DNA from: Nocardia farcinica
GTDB taxonomy: Bacteria; Actinomycetota; Actinomycetes; Mycobacteriales; Mycobacteriaceae
Reading direction: 5' to 3'
Length of the DNA stretch: 64,000 nucleotides
Assembly: GCF_001182745.1 (NCBI RefSeq)
Contig: NZ_LN868938.1
Location: forward strand, 2,914,001 to 2,978,000
In this document: positions 9,267 through 18,148 of the stretch, piece after piece
How the letters are laid out: each line of letters starts with the position of its first letter
How positions within the stretch are numbered: position 1 is the stretch's first letter
The notes under the pieces: generated by a model
Database searches by the model: none
What the model was told of the DNA's origin: nothing
Seen by the model: only the letters and a program-made list of their open reading frames with translations
Program-made: the position numbers and the translations under genes

Positions 9267-10061
9267 ATGGACTCGATGAAGCCCTGGCCCGCAGCAATGA
9301 CCACCCACGACGGCGCGACCGTCGGCCCGGGCCCGGCCGACCTCGAGGACCTCCGCGTGCTGCGCGAACAGTTCGTCGACTTCATGCTCGGCTACAAGTT
9401 CGCCATCGACGAGATCACCACCAAGATCAACATCCTGCGTGAGGACTTCAACAGCAAGCACGAGTACAACCCGATCGAGCACGTCCGCTCCCGGCTCAAG
9501 TCCGTGGAGAGCGTCCTGGAGAAGGTGCAGCGCAAGAACTACCCGATGAACCTGGCCGCCATCCGGGAGAACGTGCTCGACATCGCCGGGGTCCGCGTCG
9601 TGTGCAGCTTCATCTCCGACATCACCACGATCAGGGACATGCTGGTGAGCCAGGAGGACATCACCCTGCTCGAGGAACGCGACTACATCACCCACCGCAA
9701 ACCCAACGGCTACCAGAGCCTGCACCTGATCGTCTCGATCCCGGTGTTCCGGTCCGACCGCACCGAACGCATGCCGGTCGAAATCCAGATCCGCACCATT
9801 GCCATGGATTTCTGGGCCAGCCTGGAACACAAGATCTACTACAAGTACCGCGGCGAGGTCCCCCCGAACCTGCGCAGCGACCTGGCGCAGGCCGCCGAGG
9901 TGGCCACCCAGCTCGACGCGAAGATGGAGGCGTTGCACCGGCAGGTGGATCGGAGTGCGCCCGCCCGCAGCGGGCCGTTGGATTCGCTGGACCTCGGTAT
10001 GTTGTACAACAGCCTGGCCGCCGAGAATTCCGCCCACCGGGCAACGAATCATCAGGGGTAG
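9267..10061 (+). CDS. Small alarmone synthetase (single-domain RelA/SpoT-type (p)ppGpp synthetase)
   Basis: Transfers pyrophosphate from ATP to GTP/GDP to make (p)ppGpp. About 264 residues. The RelA/SpoT synthetase fold is visible: DIAGVRVVCSFISDI (Mg-binding Asp), DYITHRKPNGYQSLHLIV (nucleotide-binding Tyr/His) and PVEIQIRTIAMDFWASLEHK (catalytic Glu of the Q-I-R-T...E-H motif). There is no HD hydrolase, TGS or ACT domain, so it belongs with RelP/RelQ-type small synthetases, not the long Rel. ATGs at 9267, 9276 and 9297 are all possible starts; 9267 is the longest that stays out of the divergent MFS gene. It ends 24 bases before the convergent helicase gene. Its inducing signal is not visible. 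Confidence 0.85.
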   Translation: MDSMKPWPAAMTTHDGATVGPGPADLEDLRVLREQFVDFMLGYKFAIDEITTKINILREDFNSKHEYNPIEHVRSRLKSVESVLEKVQRKNYPMNLAAIRENVLDIAGVRVVCSFISDITTIRDMLVSQEDITLLEERDYITHRKPNGYQSLHLIVSIPVFRSDRTERMPVEIQIRTIAMDFWASLEHKIYYKYRGEVPPNLRSDLAQAAEVATQLDAKMEALHRQVDRSAPARSGPLDSLDLGMLYNSLAAENSAHRATNHQG

Positions 10062-10085
10062 CGGGTCGGCCTCGCTCCCCCGGTG

Positions 10086-12860
10086 TCAGCGCGGCGGGGC
10101 GGACTCGTCACGAGCCCGGATCAGCGCGCCGAGTTCGCGACGCAGCCGTTCGACCTCCCCGCTGCCGGTGGTGGGAAAACGGAGCAGGGGGATTTCGTAG
10201 GCGGCACAGATGCGGTCCTTGATCGCATCGCGAGCCTGCTGCTCGGGGCTTTTCGCGTGGAACTCGAACCCATCCACTTCGATGACGCACAGGCGTTCCT
10301 TCGTGATGCGGTTGAAGACATCGAAGTCCACTGAGGCCCGCCCCTGAACATATTCGCGTTGTTCCGGATCGAGCCGCGTGGTGTCGGGCAGCAGGTTCTT
10401 TACGAACACCTGTTCCCTGAACCAGTAGCCCTCGAATTCCGGTTCCGCCAAGACAGTTTCGAGAAGCGCGCGCATGATGGCCTCGGACTTGTACCTCCCG
10501 TTTCCGCGTAGGCGGGCGGCGAGTGGAGCGAGCCGTGCCGAGTAGTCCCGGTAGAGCAGGTCGAACACCGAGACGATCGAGCTGTCGAAGACGTCGTCGC
10601 GGGGGTTCTGATACCTGATGTAGCCGATCAGGTCTCGCAGATTCCGGCTCCGCGGCAGCAGGTCGAAGTTCGTCACCAGCACGAAGCGCTTCCGCGCTCG
10701 CGACACCGCTACATTGACCAGCTGCGGCTTGTCGGCGAACTCCAGTCCCCTGTACCCGCGTCTGGTTTCGTCGAGTACGGTCGTCATCACGATCGCTTCG
10801 CGTCCTTGGAAGCTGTGGACTGTGTCGGACTCGATACTCCGGATCAGCTGATCGGTCACCAGGTCGGCTTGCCTGCGGAAGGGAGTGGTGATCCCGATCT
10901 GCTCGTCACCGAACTCCGCGCAGAATTCCGGTAGTACTTCTTCCCGAACGACATCTATTTCACGCTGATTGATCTTGCCCCCATCCCGGTGCGTCCGCAT
11001 GTGGTTGCCTCGTTCGGTCCGCACCAGGACCATGGCGCGGTGGCCGGGGGTGGCGCGGGTGAACGGGACGAGGTCGTCGGCGTAGTACTTCTGATTGCAG
11101 AAGCCGATGATCCCCGGGTCGCAGCGGTAGTGCTCGCGCAGCATGGTGCGAGGTAGGTGGTCGCCATGCAATTCGAGCAACGACGACAGGATGCTGTGCC
11201 GGTGGTAGTCGTACGCCGGCGCCGGCGCAGCGGGGCAGGAGGATGCAGGCACATCGACAACGGGCGCGAGCTGCCGAAGATCGCCCACGACGACGAGATG
11301 TCGGCAGCAGGCCATCGCTGCCCCGGCCGCGAGCAGGTCGACCTGGGACGCCTCGTCGATGATCAAATAGTCGACGAGTCTTCCGCGACCGATGCTCGCC
11401 CCCAGCGAATGACAGGTGCTAGCGATGACCGGATAGTCACGACTGAATTCACCCCACTGAGCGAGGTAACGGTTGTCGTACCGCCGCGTCGGCCTGCCGG
11501 CGTATCGGCGGCGCAGATGCTCGGTCAGCCAAGCCACGGAGAGCGTACGTTGTTCTTCGGCGAGCTGATCGAAACGTCGCCTGCTGAGCATGCTCTGGAG
11601 CTCGTCGATCCGTTGGTCGAGTTCGGCGATCTTCCTGTCGTAATACTGTCGCTGTAATCGGAGAATGAGATCCACGTCCTGGGAGTCGGCGAATCGCAGC
11701 GAGCGGAACCGAAAGTAGTTTCGTATCCGCTCGATATGACGTGCCAGGCCACTGGTCCGCGCCAACTCGGGGTCCGTCGCGGCGATGAAGGAGAGGATTT
11801 TCGTCGAGCTCCACCGCAGCACCGGCAGCAGATCCTCGCCGGGTAGCCGGTGATTTTCCAGATGCTCCGCGAAGTGGCTGCGCTCGAGCTCATAAGCGGA
11901 ACGCTCGGTCGTCAGCTGGGCGAGTTCTCGCTCCATTTCCCGCAGCGCCAGCAGTCTGCCGTCCAGCGCGACCAGCTCCGCGGGAGCCATCGGCACCGCC
12001 TCCGCCGACATCCGCAGCCGATCGACCTCGCTGTTGCGAACGTCCTGGTCCGCGAAGAATCGCTCCTTCTTGGACCTCCGGCCCAGGTTGGCGATGACGT
12101 AGCCGAAACCGGCCTCCACGAGTTTCGCGTGCACATTGTCGACCGCGGCGTTGTTCGAGGAGACGACCGCGACGGTCTTGGTCTCGTCGACGATCACATT
12201 GGCGATGAGATTGAGTATCGTCTGGGTCTTCCCGGTCCCCGGTGGTCCATCGATCACCGACAGCGGATGGGTGAGGGCCTTTTGGATGGCCTCCCGCTGA
12301 CTGAGATTGGTGTGGAAGGGATACAGCGGGGGTCCCACCGGCGGCGCCGTCGGCGTGATCGGCGTTCCGTTCAGGTAGCGGTACAGTGCGCTGTCGGGCC
12401 GGAGGATCAGCTCGTCGCCATAGGCCTTTCGTAGCGACTGCCCGGCCTCTGGGAGCAGGTCGGCGATCGCTCGCCAGTAGGCCAGGATCGTCCCGGTTCT
12501 CGGCTCCCGTCCCGCATCGGTGACGATCTCCACCGACGAGCCGGGCCGGACCTCGTATTCACCGTCGCCGCGGACGAGGTGCCACCACTCTTCACCCCTC
12601 CCGGCGAAATGGTAGGCGGTGGTCACGTCGCTTCGGAGCTGTCCGCGGACCATGATCCGCGTGCCCGGACCAGGTCTCACGATGTGTGGATGGTCCAGTA
12701 TCAGGACGCGGTCCCATCCGTACCGGTAGGAACCCCCGCCGCTGAAGGTGACGACCGGACCGGCGGCACCGAGACGCAGTGCTGTCACGTCCCGCGTGCG
12801 GTTCGAATACGGCTGGCCCACCGACTTGCGGATCAGCACGGCCTGTTGTCGTGGATCCAC
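10086..12860 (-). CDS. SF1 (DNA2/UPF1-like) helicase with C-terminal DUF2726/PD-(D/E)XK-like domain
   Basis: 924 residues. Helicase motifs in order: Walker A DGPPGTGKTQT (near 205), Walker B DEASQVDL (near 500), motif III GDLRQLAPV, EHYRCDPGIIGF, HSFQGREA and motif VI VNVAVSRARKRF. Between motifs Ia and II is a long charged, coiled-coil-like insert (near 290-440). The C-terminal 140 residues contain VDFDVFNRITKERLCVIEVDG, the D...E-x-D/K pattern of DUF2726 restriction-endonuclase-fold domains. The GTG start has a GAGGGGG ribosome site. Codon and base use is visibly less GC-rich than the neighbours, suggesting acquisition. The helicase-plus-nuclease architecture recalls single-protein antiphage systems (Hhe, type II Mokosh), but membership is unproven; RNA/DNA repair is the alternative. 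Confidence 0.8.
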   Translation of the reverse strand: MDPRQQAVLIRKSVGQPYSNRTRDVTALRLGAAGPVVTFSGGGSYRYGWDRVLILDHPHIVRPGPGTRIMVRGQLRSDVTTAYHFAGRGEEWWHLVRGDGEYEVRPGSSVEIVTDAGREPRTGTILAYWRAIADLLPEAGQSLRKAYGDELILRPDSALYRYLNGTPITPTAPPVGPPLYPFHTNLSQREAIQKALTHPLSVIDGPPGTGKTQTILNLIANVIVDETKTVAVVSSNNAAVDNVHAKLVEAGFGYVIANLGRRSKKERFFADQDVRNSEVDRLRMSAEAVPMAPAELVALDGRLLALREMERELAQLTTERSAYELERSHFAEHLENHRLPGEDLLPVLRWSSTKILSFIAATDPELARTSGLARHIERIRNYFRFRSLRFADSQDVDLILRLQRQYYDRKIAELDQRIDELQSMLSRRRFDQLAEEQRTLSVAWLTEHLRRRYAGRPTRRYDNRYLAQWGEFSRDYPVIASTCHSLGASIGRGRLVDYLIIDEASQVDLLAAGAAMACCRHLVVVGDLRQLAPVVDVPASSCPAAPAPAYDYHRHSILSSLLELHGDHLPRTMLREHYRCDPGIIGFCNQKYYADDLVPFTRATPGHRAMVLVRTERGNHMRTHRDGGKINQREIDVVREEVLPEFCAEFGDEQIGITTPFRRQADLVTDQLIRSIESDTVHSFQGREAIVMTTVLDETRRGYRGLEFADKPQLVNVAVSRARKRFVLVTNFDLLPRSRNLRDLIGYIRYQNPRDDVFDSSIVSVFDLLYRDYSARLAPLAARLRGNGRYKSEAIMRALLETVLAEPEFEGYWFREQVFVKNLLPDTTRLDPEQREYVQGRASVDFDVFNRITKERLCVIEVDGFEFHAKSPEQQARDAIKDRICAAYEIPLLRFPTTGSGEVERLRRELGALIRARDESAPPR

Positions 12861-13294
12861 GACACCCCCTCGTCCCTAGCCCATGACCCACCTAGGGAGT
12901 AACGAATCATCGCGGCGGAATGTCTGGCACTCCCCCCGTGAGCCGAACGCCAGAAGCATACCCTCGCCGGAGCGATGAGGGCAGGTCATCTGCGGACCGA
13001 ACTTGTTGCAGTTCTTGATGACTCGTTCATCAGGCGCCGTCGAGCACCGACCTCGCCGCACTCCGCTCGGGCAGCTGGCCGAAGCCGGTCCCCGTGCCCG
13101 CCCCCGTATCGGTCGACGGCGCCTGGTCGGCGTGATCGTCGGCGACGGTGCCCGCGACCATCCGCCCGGCGCGTCGCGGAGTCGGGGCGAGACGGCCGGC
13201 GTAGCCGCTCCCCTGCGCCGCGGGGGTGTCACGCCACCGCATGAAGCTGCTCTACCCCACGTTTGTCCATGGATCGGCCGGGTAGGGCATCGGC
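12861..13294. other. 434-base region without a convincing gene
   Basis: Lies between the helicase start and the BON-methyltransferase. Short open frames exist on both strands (for example 70 codons, minus, 13030-13242) but lack a ribosome site, conserved motif or family resemblance. No tRNA, strong hairpin or repeat was found. It should contain the helicase promoter (minus) and the methyltransferase promoter (plus). Confidence 0.5.
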
Positions 13295-14008
13295 ATGACT
13301 ATGACCGCTCCTGTGCAGGAACTGTCTCCGCGACGGATGGATCTGTGTGATCGGCACTTGGAGGCCGTGGCTCGGGACATGGTGGGGTATGACGAGCGGC
13401 TGCGGGGGCTGGACTTGCGGGTCGAGTTCCGGGGTGGGGTCGCGCATCTGACCGGGGAGGTGGCCGATGCGGCGGAGCTGCGGACCGCGCGCGGGTTGAT
13501 CGGGGGGCTGGCGGGGGTGCTGGCGGTGTGGGATCGGGTGCGGGTGGCGGGGCGGGAGCCGCGGATCCTGGATGTGGGGTGTGGGGAGACCAAGCAGTAT
13601 CCGGGGAACGTGGGGGTGGATGTGCGGCCGGTGCCGGGGGTCGACGTGGTGGCGGATCTGCGGGGTGGGCTGCCGTTCGACGACGCGTCCTTCGACCGGG
13701 TGTTCGCGGTGCACGTGCTCGAGCACCTGGCGGATTTCCTGCCGCTGGTGGACGAGTGCCGCCGGGTGCTGCGGCCGGGCGGAATCCTGCACGTGCTGTC
13801 GCCGTGGTGGCGTTATGTGAACGCGGTGGCCGATCCGACGCATCTGCGGCTGCTGGATGTGCAGACGTTCAAGGGGATCTGCACGCGGGATCCGGCGTGG
13901 TATCCGCTGCACGCGGGGTGTGACGGCGCGAGCATCTTCGCGGATCTGGAGAACCGCGGGAGCCCGGTCACGCCGGACCCCGAGCATCTGGCGCGGTTCT
14001 TCGACTGA
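13295..14008 (+). CDS. BON domain fused to class I SAM-dependent methyltransferase
   Basis: 237 residues. Residues about 12-75 (LCDRHLEAVARDM ... LDLRVEFRGGVAHLTGEV) fit a BON domain, a small alpha/beta phospholipid- or surface-associated module. From about residue 88 a Rossmann methyltransferase begins: ILDVGCGETKQY (motif I), NVGVDVRP (motif II), LPFDDASFDRVFAVHVLEHL and RVLRPGGILHVLSP (motifs IV-V). This resembles type-11/type-25 methyltransferases, and the substrate cannot be read from sequence. Wobble positions in the first 500 bases are GGG-rich, unlike neighbours. Monocistronic by context; it converges on the TesB gene with 47 bases between. Confidence 0.75.
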   Translation: MTMTAPVQELSPRRMDLCDRHLEAVARDMVGYDERLRGLDLRVEFRGGVAHLTGEVADAAELRTARGLIGGLAGVLAVWDRVRVAGREPRILDVGCGETKQYPGNVGVDVRPVPGVDVVADLRGGLPFDDASFDRVFAVHVLEHLADFLPLVDECRRVLRPGGILHVLSPWWRYVNAVADPTHLRLLDVQTFKGICTRDPAWYPLHAGCDGASIFADLENRGSPVTPDPEHLARFFD

Positions 14009-14055
14009 GCCGAAGACGCTGGGGCGGAGACGGACTCGGCCCACCTCGGTCCACC

Positions 14056-14958
14056 TCAGCGCGTGCGGATCATGCCTTCCTGCAGGACGGTGGCCAGGTG
14101 GCGGCCGTCGCGGGTGAAGAAGCGGCCTGCGTTGAGGCCGCGGCCGTGGTCGGCGGCGACGGCGTCCTGGACATAGAGCAGCCAGTCGTCGACGGGGCCC
14201 TGGCGGTGGAACCACATGGCGTGGTCGAGGCTGGCGGTGACCAGGGCGGGATCGGCCCAGGGCAGGCCGAGCACGCGCAGGGTCGGTTCGAGGATGGTGT
14301 AGTCGCAGACGTAGGCGAGGGCGGCGAGGTCGCGCTGGTCCGCGCGCAGGCCGTCGACGGGCCGCAGCGGATCGAACGGCTTCACCCAGACGGCCTGGTG
14401 CGGGGTGCGCTCGCCGTCGATCTCCAGGTAGACCGGGCCGGGGACGTGCCGCATGTCGAAGCTGCGGCCCGCCGACCAGTACGCCTTGGACTCCTCGGTC
14501 ATCGAACCGCCGCTGCGGTCGCGCAGGTAGTCGGCCGAGCTGGGCAGGCTGCCGGGGTCGGGGACGGTCTCGGTGAGGGTGGCGGCGTAGCTGCCGCCGG
14601 GTTCGCCCGCGGCGAAGTTGGCCAGGCCGACGTAGATGGGTTTGCCGTTCTGGTAGCCGCGGACCTGGCGGGTGCTGTAGCCGCGGCCGTCGCGCAGGAT
14701 CTCGACTTCGTAGCGCACGTCGGCGCCGATGTCGGCCGGGCGCAGGAAGTAACTGTGCATGGAGTGCATGGCCTTGGCGTCGGTGACCGAACGCATCGCC
14801 GCGACCGCGGCCTGGGCGACCAGGTCCCCGCCGTAGGCCTTGGGCCACGGGCAGGGCTGGGTGGTGGCGGTGAAGGCGAGGTCGAAGTGTTCGGGGTGCG
14901 CCGGGGTGAGGGTGATGGCGGCGGTGAAGATCCCCGAGGTCGTCATGGTGTCGGTCAT
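14056..14958 (-). CDS. tesB: Acyl-CoA thioesterase II (TesB-like, double hotdog)
   Basis: Hydrolyses acyl-CoA to free acid and CoA. About 300 residues, the usual TesB length, with two hotdog repeats: the N-terminal half contains PKAYGGDLVAQAAVAAM and MHSMHSYFLRPAD, the C-terminal half DHAMWFHRQGPVDDWLLYVQ and LNAGRFFTRDGRHLATVLQEG. I prefer the ATG at 14958 (MTDTMTTSG), which has GGAG 6 bases upstream; a GTG at 15006 would add 16 residues with a poor ribosome site. It is divergent from a PaaX-type repressor, so control by aryl-acetyl-CoA or another acyl-CoA ligand is plausible but not shown. Confidence 0.85.
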   Translation of the reverse strand: MTDTMTTSGIFTAAITLTPAHPEHFDLAFTATTQPCPWPKAYGGDLVAQAAVAAMRSVTDAKAMHSMHSYFLRPADIGADVRYEVEILRDGRGYSTRQVRGYQNGKPIYVGLANFAAGEPGGSYAATLTETVPDPGSLPSSADYLRDRSGGSMTEESKAYWSAGRSFDMRHVPGPVYLEIDGERTPHQAVWVKPFDPLRPVDGLRADQRDLAALAYVCDYTILEPTLRVLGLPWADPALVTASLDHAMWFHRQGPVDDWLLYVQDAVAADHGRGLNAGRFFTRDGRHLATVLQEGMIRTR

Positions 14959-15167
14959 CAGCTGCTCCAGCCGGTCGAACGTCTCGGACTCCGGTGGGAC
15001 ATCCACCGGTCGCCTGAATATAGCGTATATGTGACGAAAGTCTTGCAGTTGACATATTGCCGCCGTTCTCCCGTGGGGATCCGCAGGTCAGCAGGCCACC
15101 GGCGTTGTCTCGGCGAGCCCTACCATCGCGCTTCGTGGCCGGACCGGCGGTGACGTATGGTGCAGGC

Positions 15168-16037
15168 ATGACGGCTGAGCTCGAACCGACCGGCGCGGGT
15201 ACGGCAGGCGGCCGGGACACTCGCCTCGCCCAGTTCATCATCACGATCTTCGGCCTGTGCGCCCGTGCGGAAGGCAACTGGCTCTCCGTCGCGTCGGTGG
15301 TCGCGCTGATGGCCGACCTCGGCGCGGAGGGCCAGGCCGTCCGTTCCTCCATCTCCCGGCTCAAGCGCCGCGGTGTGCTCGTGAGCGAGCGGCACGGGGG
15401 CGCGGCGGGCTACTCGCTCGCCCCGCAGACACTGGAGGTGATCGCCGAAGGCGACATCCGCATCTTCCACCGCACCCGCGCCACCGAGGACGACGGCTGG
15501 GTGGTCGTGGTGTTCTCGGTGCCCGAAACCGAGCGCGAGAAGCGGCATTCCCTGCGAACCACGTTGACCCGCCTGGGTTTCGGCACCGCGGCCCCGGGGG
15601 TGTGGGTGGCGCCCGGGAATCTGGTGCGCGAGACCGAGCAGACCTTGCAGCGCCGCGGATTGTCCTCCTACGTCGACCTTTTCCGCGGCAGGCACCTCGG
15701 CTTCGGCGACCCGCGGGAGAAGGTCACCACCTGGTGGGATCTGGACGAGCTCACCGCGCTCTACACCGAGTTCCTCCAGCAGTACCGGCCGGTGCTGTAT
15801 CGGGTGACCAGCGAAACCGTCACCGCGCGTGAGGCTTTCCAGCTCTACGTGCCGATGCTCACGCAGTGGCGACGGCTGCCCTACCGCGACCCGGGCATCC
15901 CGCTGTCGCTGCTGCCGCCCGCCTGGCAGGGCGAAGCCGCGGGCACGCTGTTCGACCAGCTCAACGAGGTGCTCAACCCGCTGGCCCACAAGCACGCGCT
16001 CGCGGTGATCCACGGCAAACGCCCCCAGGTCAGCTGA
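15168..16037 (+). CDS. PaaX-family transcriptional repressor
   Basis: 289 residues. An N-terminal winged helix-turn-helix (LAQFIITIFGLCARAEGNWLSVASVVALMADLG ... SSISRLKRRGVL) is followed by the PaaX effector region (DGWVVVVFSVPETEREKRHSLRTTL, FGTAAPGVWVAP) and the conserved C-terminal part (RLPYRDPGIPLSLLPPAW). PaaX proteins are acyl-CoA-responsive, classically to phenylacetyl-CoA. Start at ATG 15168 (MTAELEPTG): the 37 codons upstream are low-complexity and occupy the divergent promoter region. No phenylacetate genes adjoin; the nearest targets are the divergent TesB gene and the aromatic island to the right. Confidence 0.85.
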   Translation: MTAELEPTGAGTAGGRDTRLAQFIITIFGLCARAEGNWLSVASVVALMADLGAEGQAVRSSISRLKRRGVLVSERHGGAAGYSLAPQTLEVIAEGDIRIFHRTRATEDDGWVVVVFSVPETEREKRHSLRTTLTRLGFGTAAPGVWVAPGNLVRETEQTLQRRGLSSYVDLFRGRHLGFGDPREKVTTWWDLDELTALYTEFLQQYRPVLYRVTSETVTAREAFQLYVPMLTQWRRLPYRDPGIPLSLLPPAWQGEAAGTLFDQLNEVLNPLAHKHALAVIHGKRPQVS

Positions 16038-16059
16038 TCGGTTCGCCTTCGCCGGTGGA

Positions 16060-16436
16060 CCGATTCGGCCTCCGGTCACGATCGCCACCAGCGGCACCTC
16101 CCCATAGCGGGCGGTCGGCGCGACGCCGGGCAGCATCCAGTCGATCTCGCGGTCGTGGGTGAAGCAGGACAACTGCTCCGCGACGATGCGGTCGACGCCG
16201 ATCGTCCGCTAGATCGGGATGGACTCGGTGTCGGCGGGATCGCTGTGCGCGAAATGGTGGGCGTAGAAGCGGGACAGGGCACGCCGCCGGCCTGGTTGTC
16301 CCTGGCCCGCAGCGCGGTGACGGTGTCGGCGAAGTGCGGCCGGGTCGGCGGCGAAGCGTTCGCCGGCGGATTGCACGACAGCGATGTAGGTGCCCGTGGC
16401 GGCGGTCCTTTCGGCCGGATCACGCCGGCGCGGTCG
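16060..16436 (-). pseudogene. Decayed SnoaL/NTF2-like (nuclear transport factor 2 family) gene
   Basis: Translating the minus strand, family-like peptides appear in different frames: HFADTVTALRARDN in one, then RFYAHHFAHSDPADTESIPI ending at a TAG (near 16212). In that same frame RTIGVDRIVAEQLSCFTHD and REIDWMLPGVAPTARYGEVP continue to about 16076, after which similarity stops. So the reading frame has at least one frameshift, an in-frame amber codon where the family has Ser, and a missing C-terminus just before the paaX stop. It begins directly after the StyA2B stop, so it was probably the last gene of that operon. Family assignment is from memory of SnoaL-like ester-cyclase relatives. Confidence 0.65.
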
Positions 16437-16438
16437 GT

Positions 16439-18148
16439 TCAGGCGAAGTCGGGATGGTCGGCGGCGATGCGATAGCCGCCGGAGTGGAACACCAGGGGCG
16501 CGCCGTCGCTGGTGTCGAAGTGCTCGACCTCGCCGATGAAGATGATGTGGTCGCCCGCCTCCACCCGCTGCACCGTGCGGCACTGGAAGCGCGCGATGCT
16601 GCGATCGAGCAGCGGCACACCGGCGATGCCGTCGCGGTAGGCGACGTCGGCGAACTTGTCCGGCGCCGGGGTGGCGAACTGCCGGGACAGCTCGTGCTGA
16701 TCCGCGGCGAGCACGTTCACCGCGAAGTGGCTGGCGGCGATGAGGTCGGGCAGGCTCGGCGCCTTCTTCGCCGGGCACCACGCGATCAGCGGCGGATCGA
16801 GCGACACCGAGGTGAACGAATTGGCGGTGACGCCGATCTTGCGGCCGTCCGGCGCACGGGTGGTGACCACCGTGACGCCGGTGGCGTACTGGCCGAAGGC
16901 GTTGCGCAGGGCGCGCGGGTCGACGGAACGGTCGGCGGCGCGCACGGCCGCGAGCATCCGCTCGGCGTCGCCGGGGTCGAACCACCAGTCGTGCAGCGTG
17001 CTGGGGTCGTCGAAGCCGGCGGCGAACAGCGCCGCCACCGCGGGCTCCCGCGCCGCCACCGGGACGAGGTCGACCACGTGGGCGGGCAGGCCGGCCAGCA
17101 CCCGGTTGGTCCAGGCCACCGACCAGCGCCCCCAGCTGCGCCAGAACGACTCGAAGGTCTCGTGCATCCACTCGGCGTCGAACGGCCGCGCACCGCGGTG
17201 CAGCACCGCGTCGAGATAGCTGCCGGCGGCGTGCACGGCGTTGTTGGCGCCCTGGGCGGTGACCGGGTCGTTGAGCACCACCGCGTCGGCGAGGCCGAGC
17301 ACCGGATGGCCGGAGGCGGTGTAGGCGACGGGCTTGCGCACGGTCGGGGTGAGCCTGCCGCGCAGCACGGCGCCCTCGTCGGTGAGTTCCACGGACCGGG
17401 CGCGGGCGGCGACGGCGGAAAACACCTCCTCGAGCACCTTCTGGCAGCGGCGCAGGTGTTCCTCGGGCCCGGTGACGTCCTCGAAGCGGTCCATCGGCCC
17501 GCCCGGCACGCCTTCGAAGACCAGGATCGAGCACGGCCCCGTGGTGGTCAGGGCGGGCAGGGTGATCAGCTCCCCCACCCCCGGCGCGACGGTGATCGTC
17601 AGCTCCGCGCCGGTCTCGTCGGGCAGCAGGCCGTGCACGTAGGCGACGGCCAGCGCCCGCTGCGGGCGGTCGTAGGGCGAGCGGACCGCGTCGCGCACGA
17701 ACATCCGGCCCAGGTCACCGGTGCCGGTCGCCACGATGGTCAGATCATGGTGTCCGGCAAGGACATCGAGACCGGCCGGGTCGATGTCGGCGACCCGGAA
17801 GTCGCCGCCCGCGGCGACGAAGTCCTCGATCAGCGCGGCACAGGCCACCCGTTGATCGACCGATTGCGCCGGTGCGTCGAATCCCGAGACCACCGTGCCG
17901 ACCCCGTCGACGGTCAGCGCCAGCCTGTCGATGGGCGGTGCGGCGAGGCCGCCGTCGACGATGCGGTCGAGCACCCGCACCGCCGACCCGAACAGGCACT
18001 GGCTCGACAGCACCCCGCCCGCGCGCACCTGGTCGGGATCGCGGTCGCCGATCAGGGTGACCGCGCAGCCGTGCCTGCGCAGCCCCAGCGCCACCAGGGC
18101 GCCCGCCTGACCGGCGCCGACGATCGCGATCCGCCGCTGCGCGCTCAT
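16439..18148 (-). CDS. Self-sufficient styrene/indole monooxygenase: StyA2B-type oxygenase-flavin reductase fusion
   Basis: 569 residues, two enzymes in one chain. Residues about 1-405 are a group E flavoprotein epoxidase (N-terminal FAD site IAIVGAGQAGALVALGLRRHG; QSVDQRV; VFEGVPGGPMDRFEDV; VVLNDPVTAQGANN). From about residue 410 comes a flavin:NAD(P)H reductase of the StyB/HpaC type (ALRNAFGQYATGVTVVTT, IGVTANSFTSVSLDPPL, HFAVNVLAADQ, AGDHIIFIGEVEHF). The reductase supplies reduced FAD, and the oxygenase epoxidises styrene, indole or similar. The ATG overlaps the StyA1 stop (ATGA), so the two are translationally coupled. This matches the E2-type StyA1/StyA2B pair known in Rhodococcus opacus 1CP. 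No styrene oxide isomerase is present, so an indolic substrate is at least as likely. Confidence 0.9.
   Translation of the reverse strand: MSAQRRIAIVGAGQAGALVALGLRRHGCAVTLIGDRDPDQVRAGGVLSSQCLFGSAVRVLDRIVDGGLAAPPIDRLALTVDGVGTVVSGFDAPAQSVDQRVACAALIEDFVAAGGDFRVADIDPAGLDVLAGHHDLTIVATGTGDLGRMFVRDAVRSPYDRPQRALAVAYVHGLLPDETGAELTITVAPGVGELITLPALTTTGPCSILVFEGVPGGPMDRFEDVTGPEEHLRRCQKVLEEVFSAVAARARSVELTDEGAVLRGRLTPTVRKPVAYTASGHPVLGLADAVVLNDPVTAQGANNAVHAAGSYLDAVLHRGARPFDAEWMHETFESFWRSWGRWSVAWTNRVLAGLPAHVVDLVPVAAREPAVAALFAAGFDDPSTLHDWWFDPGDAERMLAAVRAADRSVDPRALRNAFGQYATGVTVVTTRAPDGRKIGVTANSFTSVSLDPPLIAWCPAKKAPSLPDLIAASHFAVNVLAADQHELSRQFATPAPDKFADVAYRDGIAGVPLLDRSIARFQCRTVQRVEAGDHIIFIGEVEHFDTSDGAPLVFHSGGYRIAADHPDFA

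Noticed and set aside
13030..13242. Possible 70-residue hypothetical gene on the minus strand
   Set aside because: No ribosome site, no recognisable family, and overlapping spurious frames on both strands.
13229..15364. 711-codon minus open frame across the methyltransferase and TesB genes
   Set aside because: Arg/Pro-rich frame-shifted reading with no domain; real genes with motifs are in other frames.
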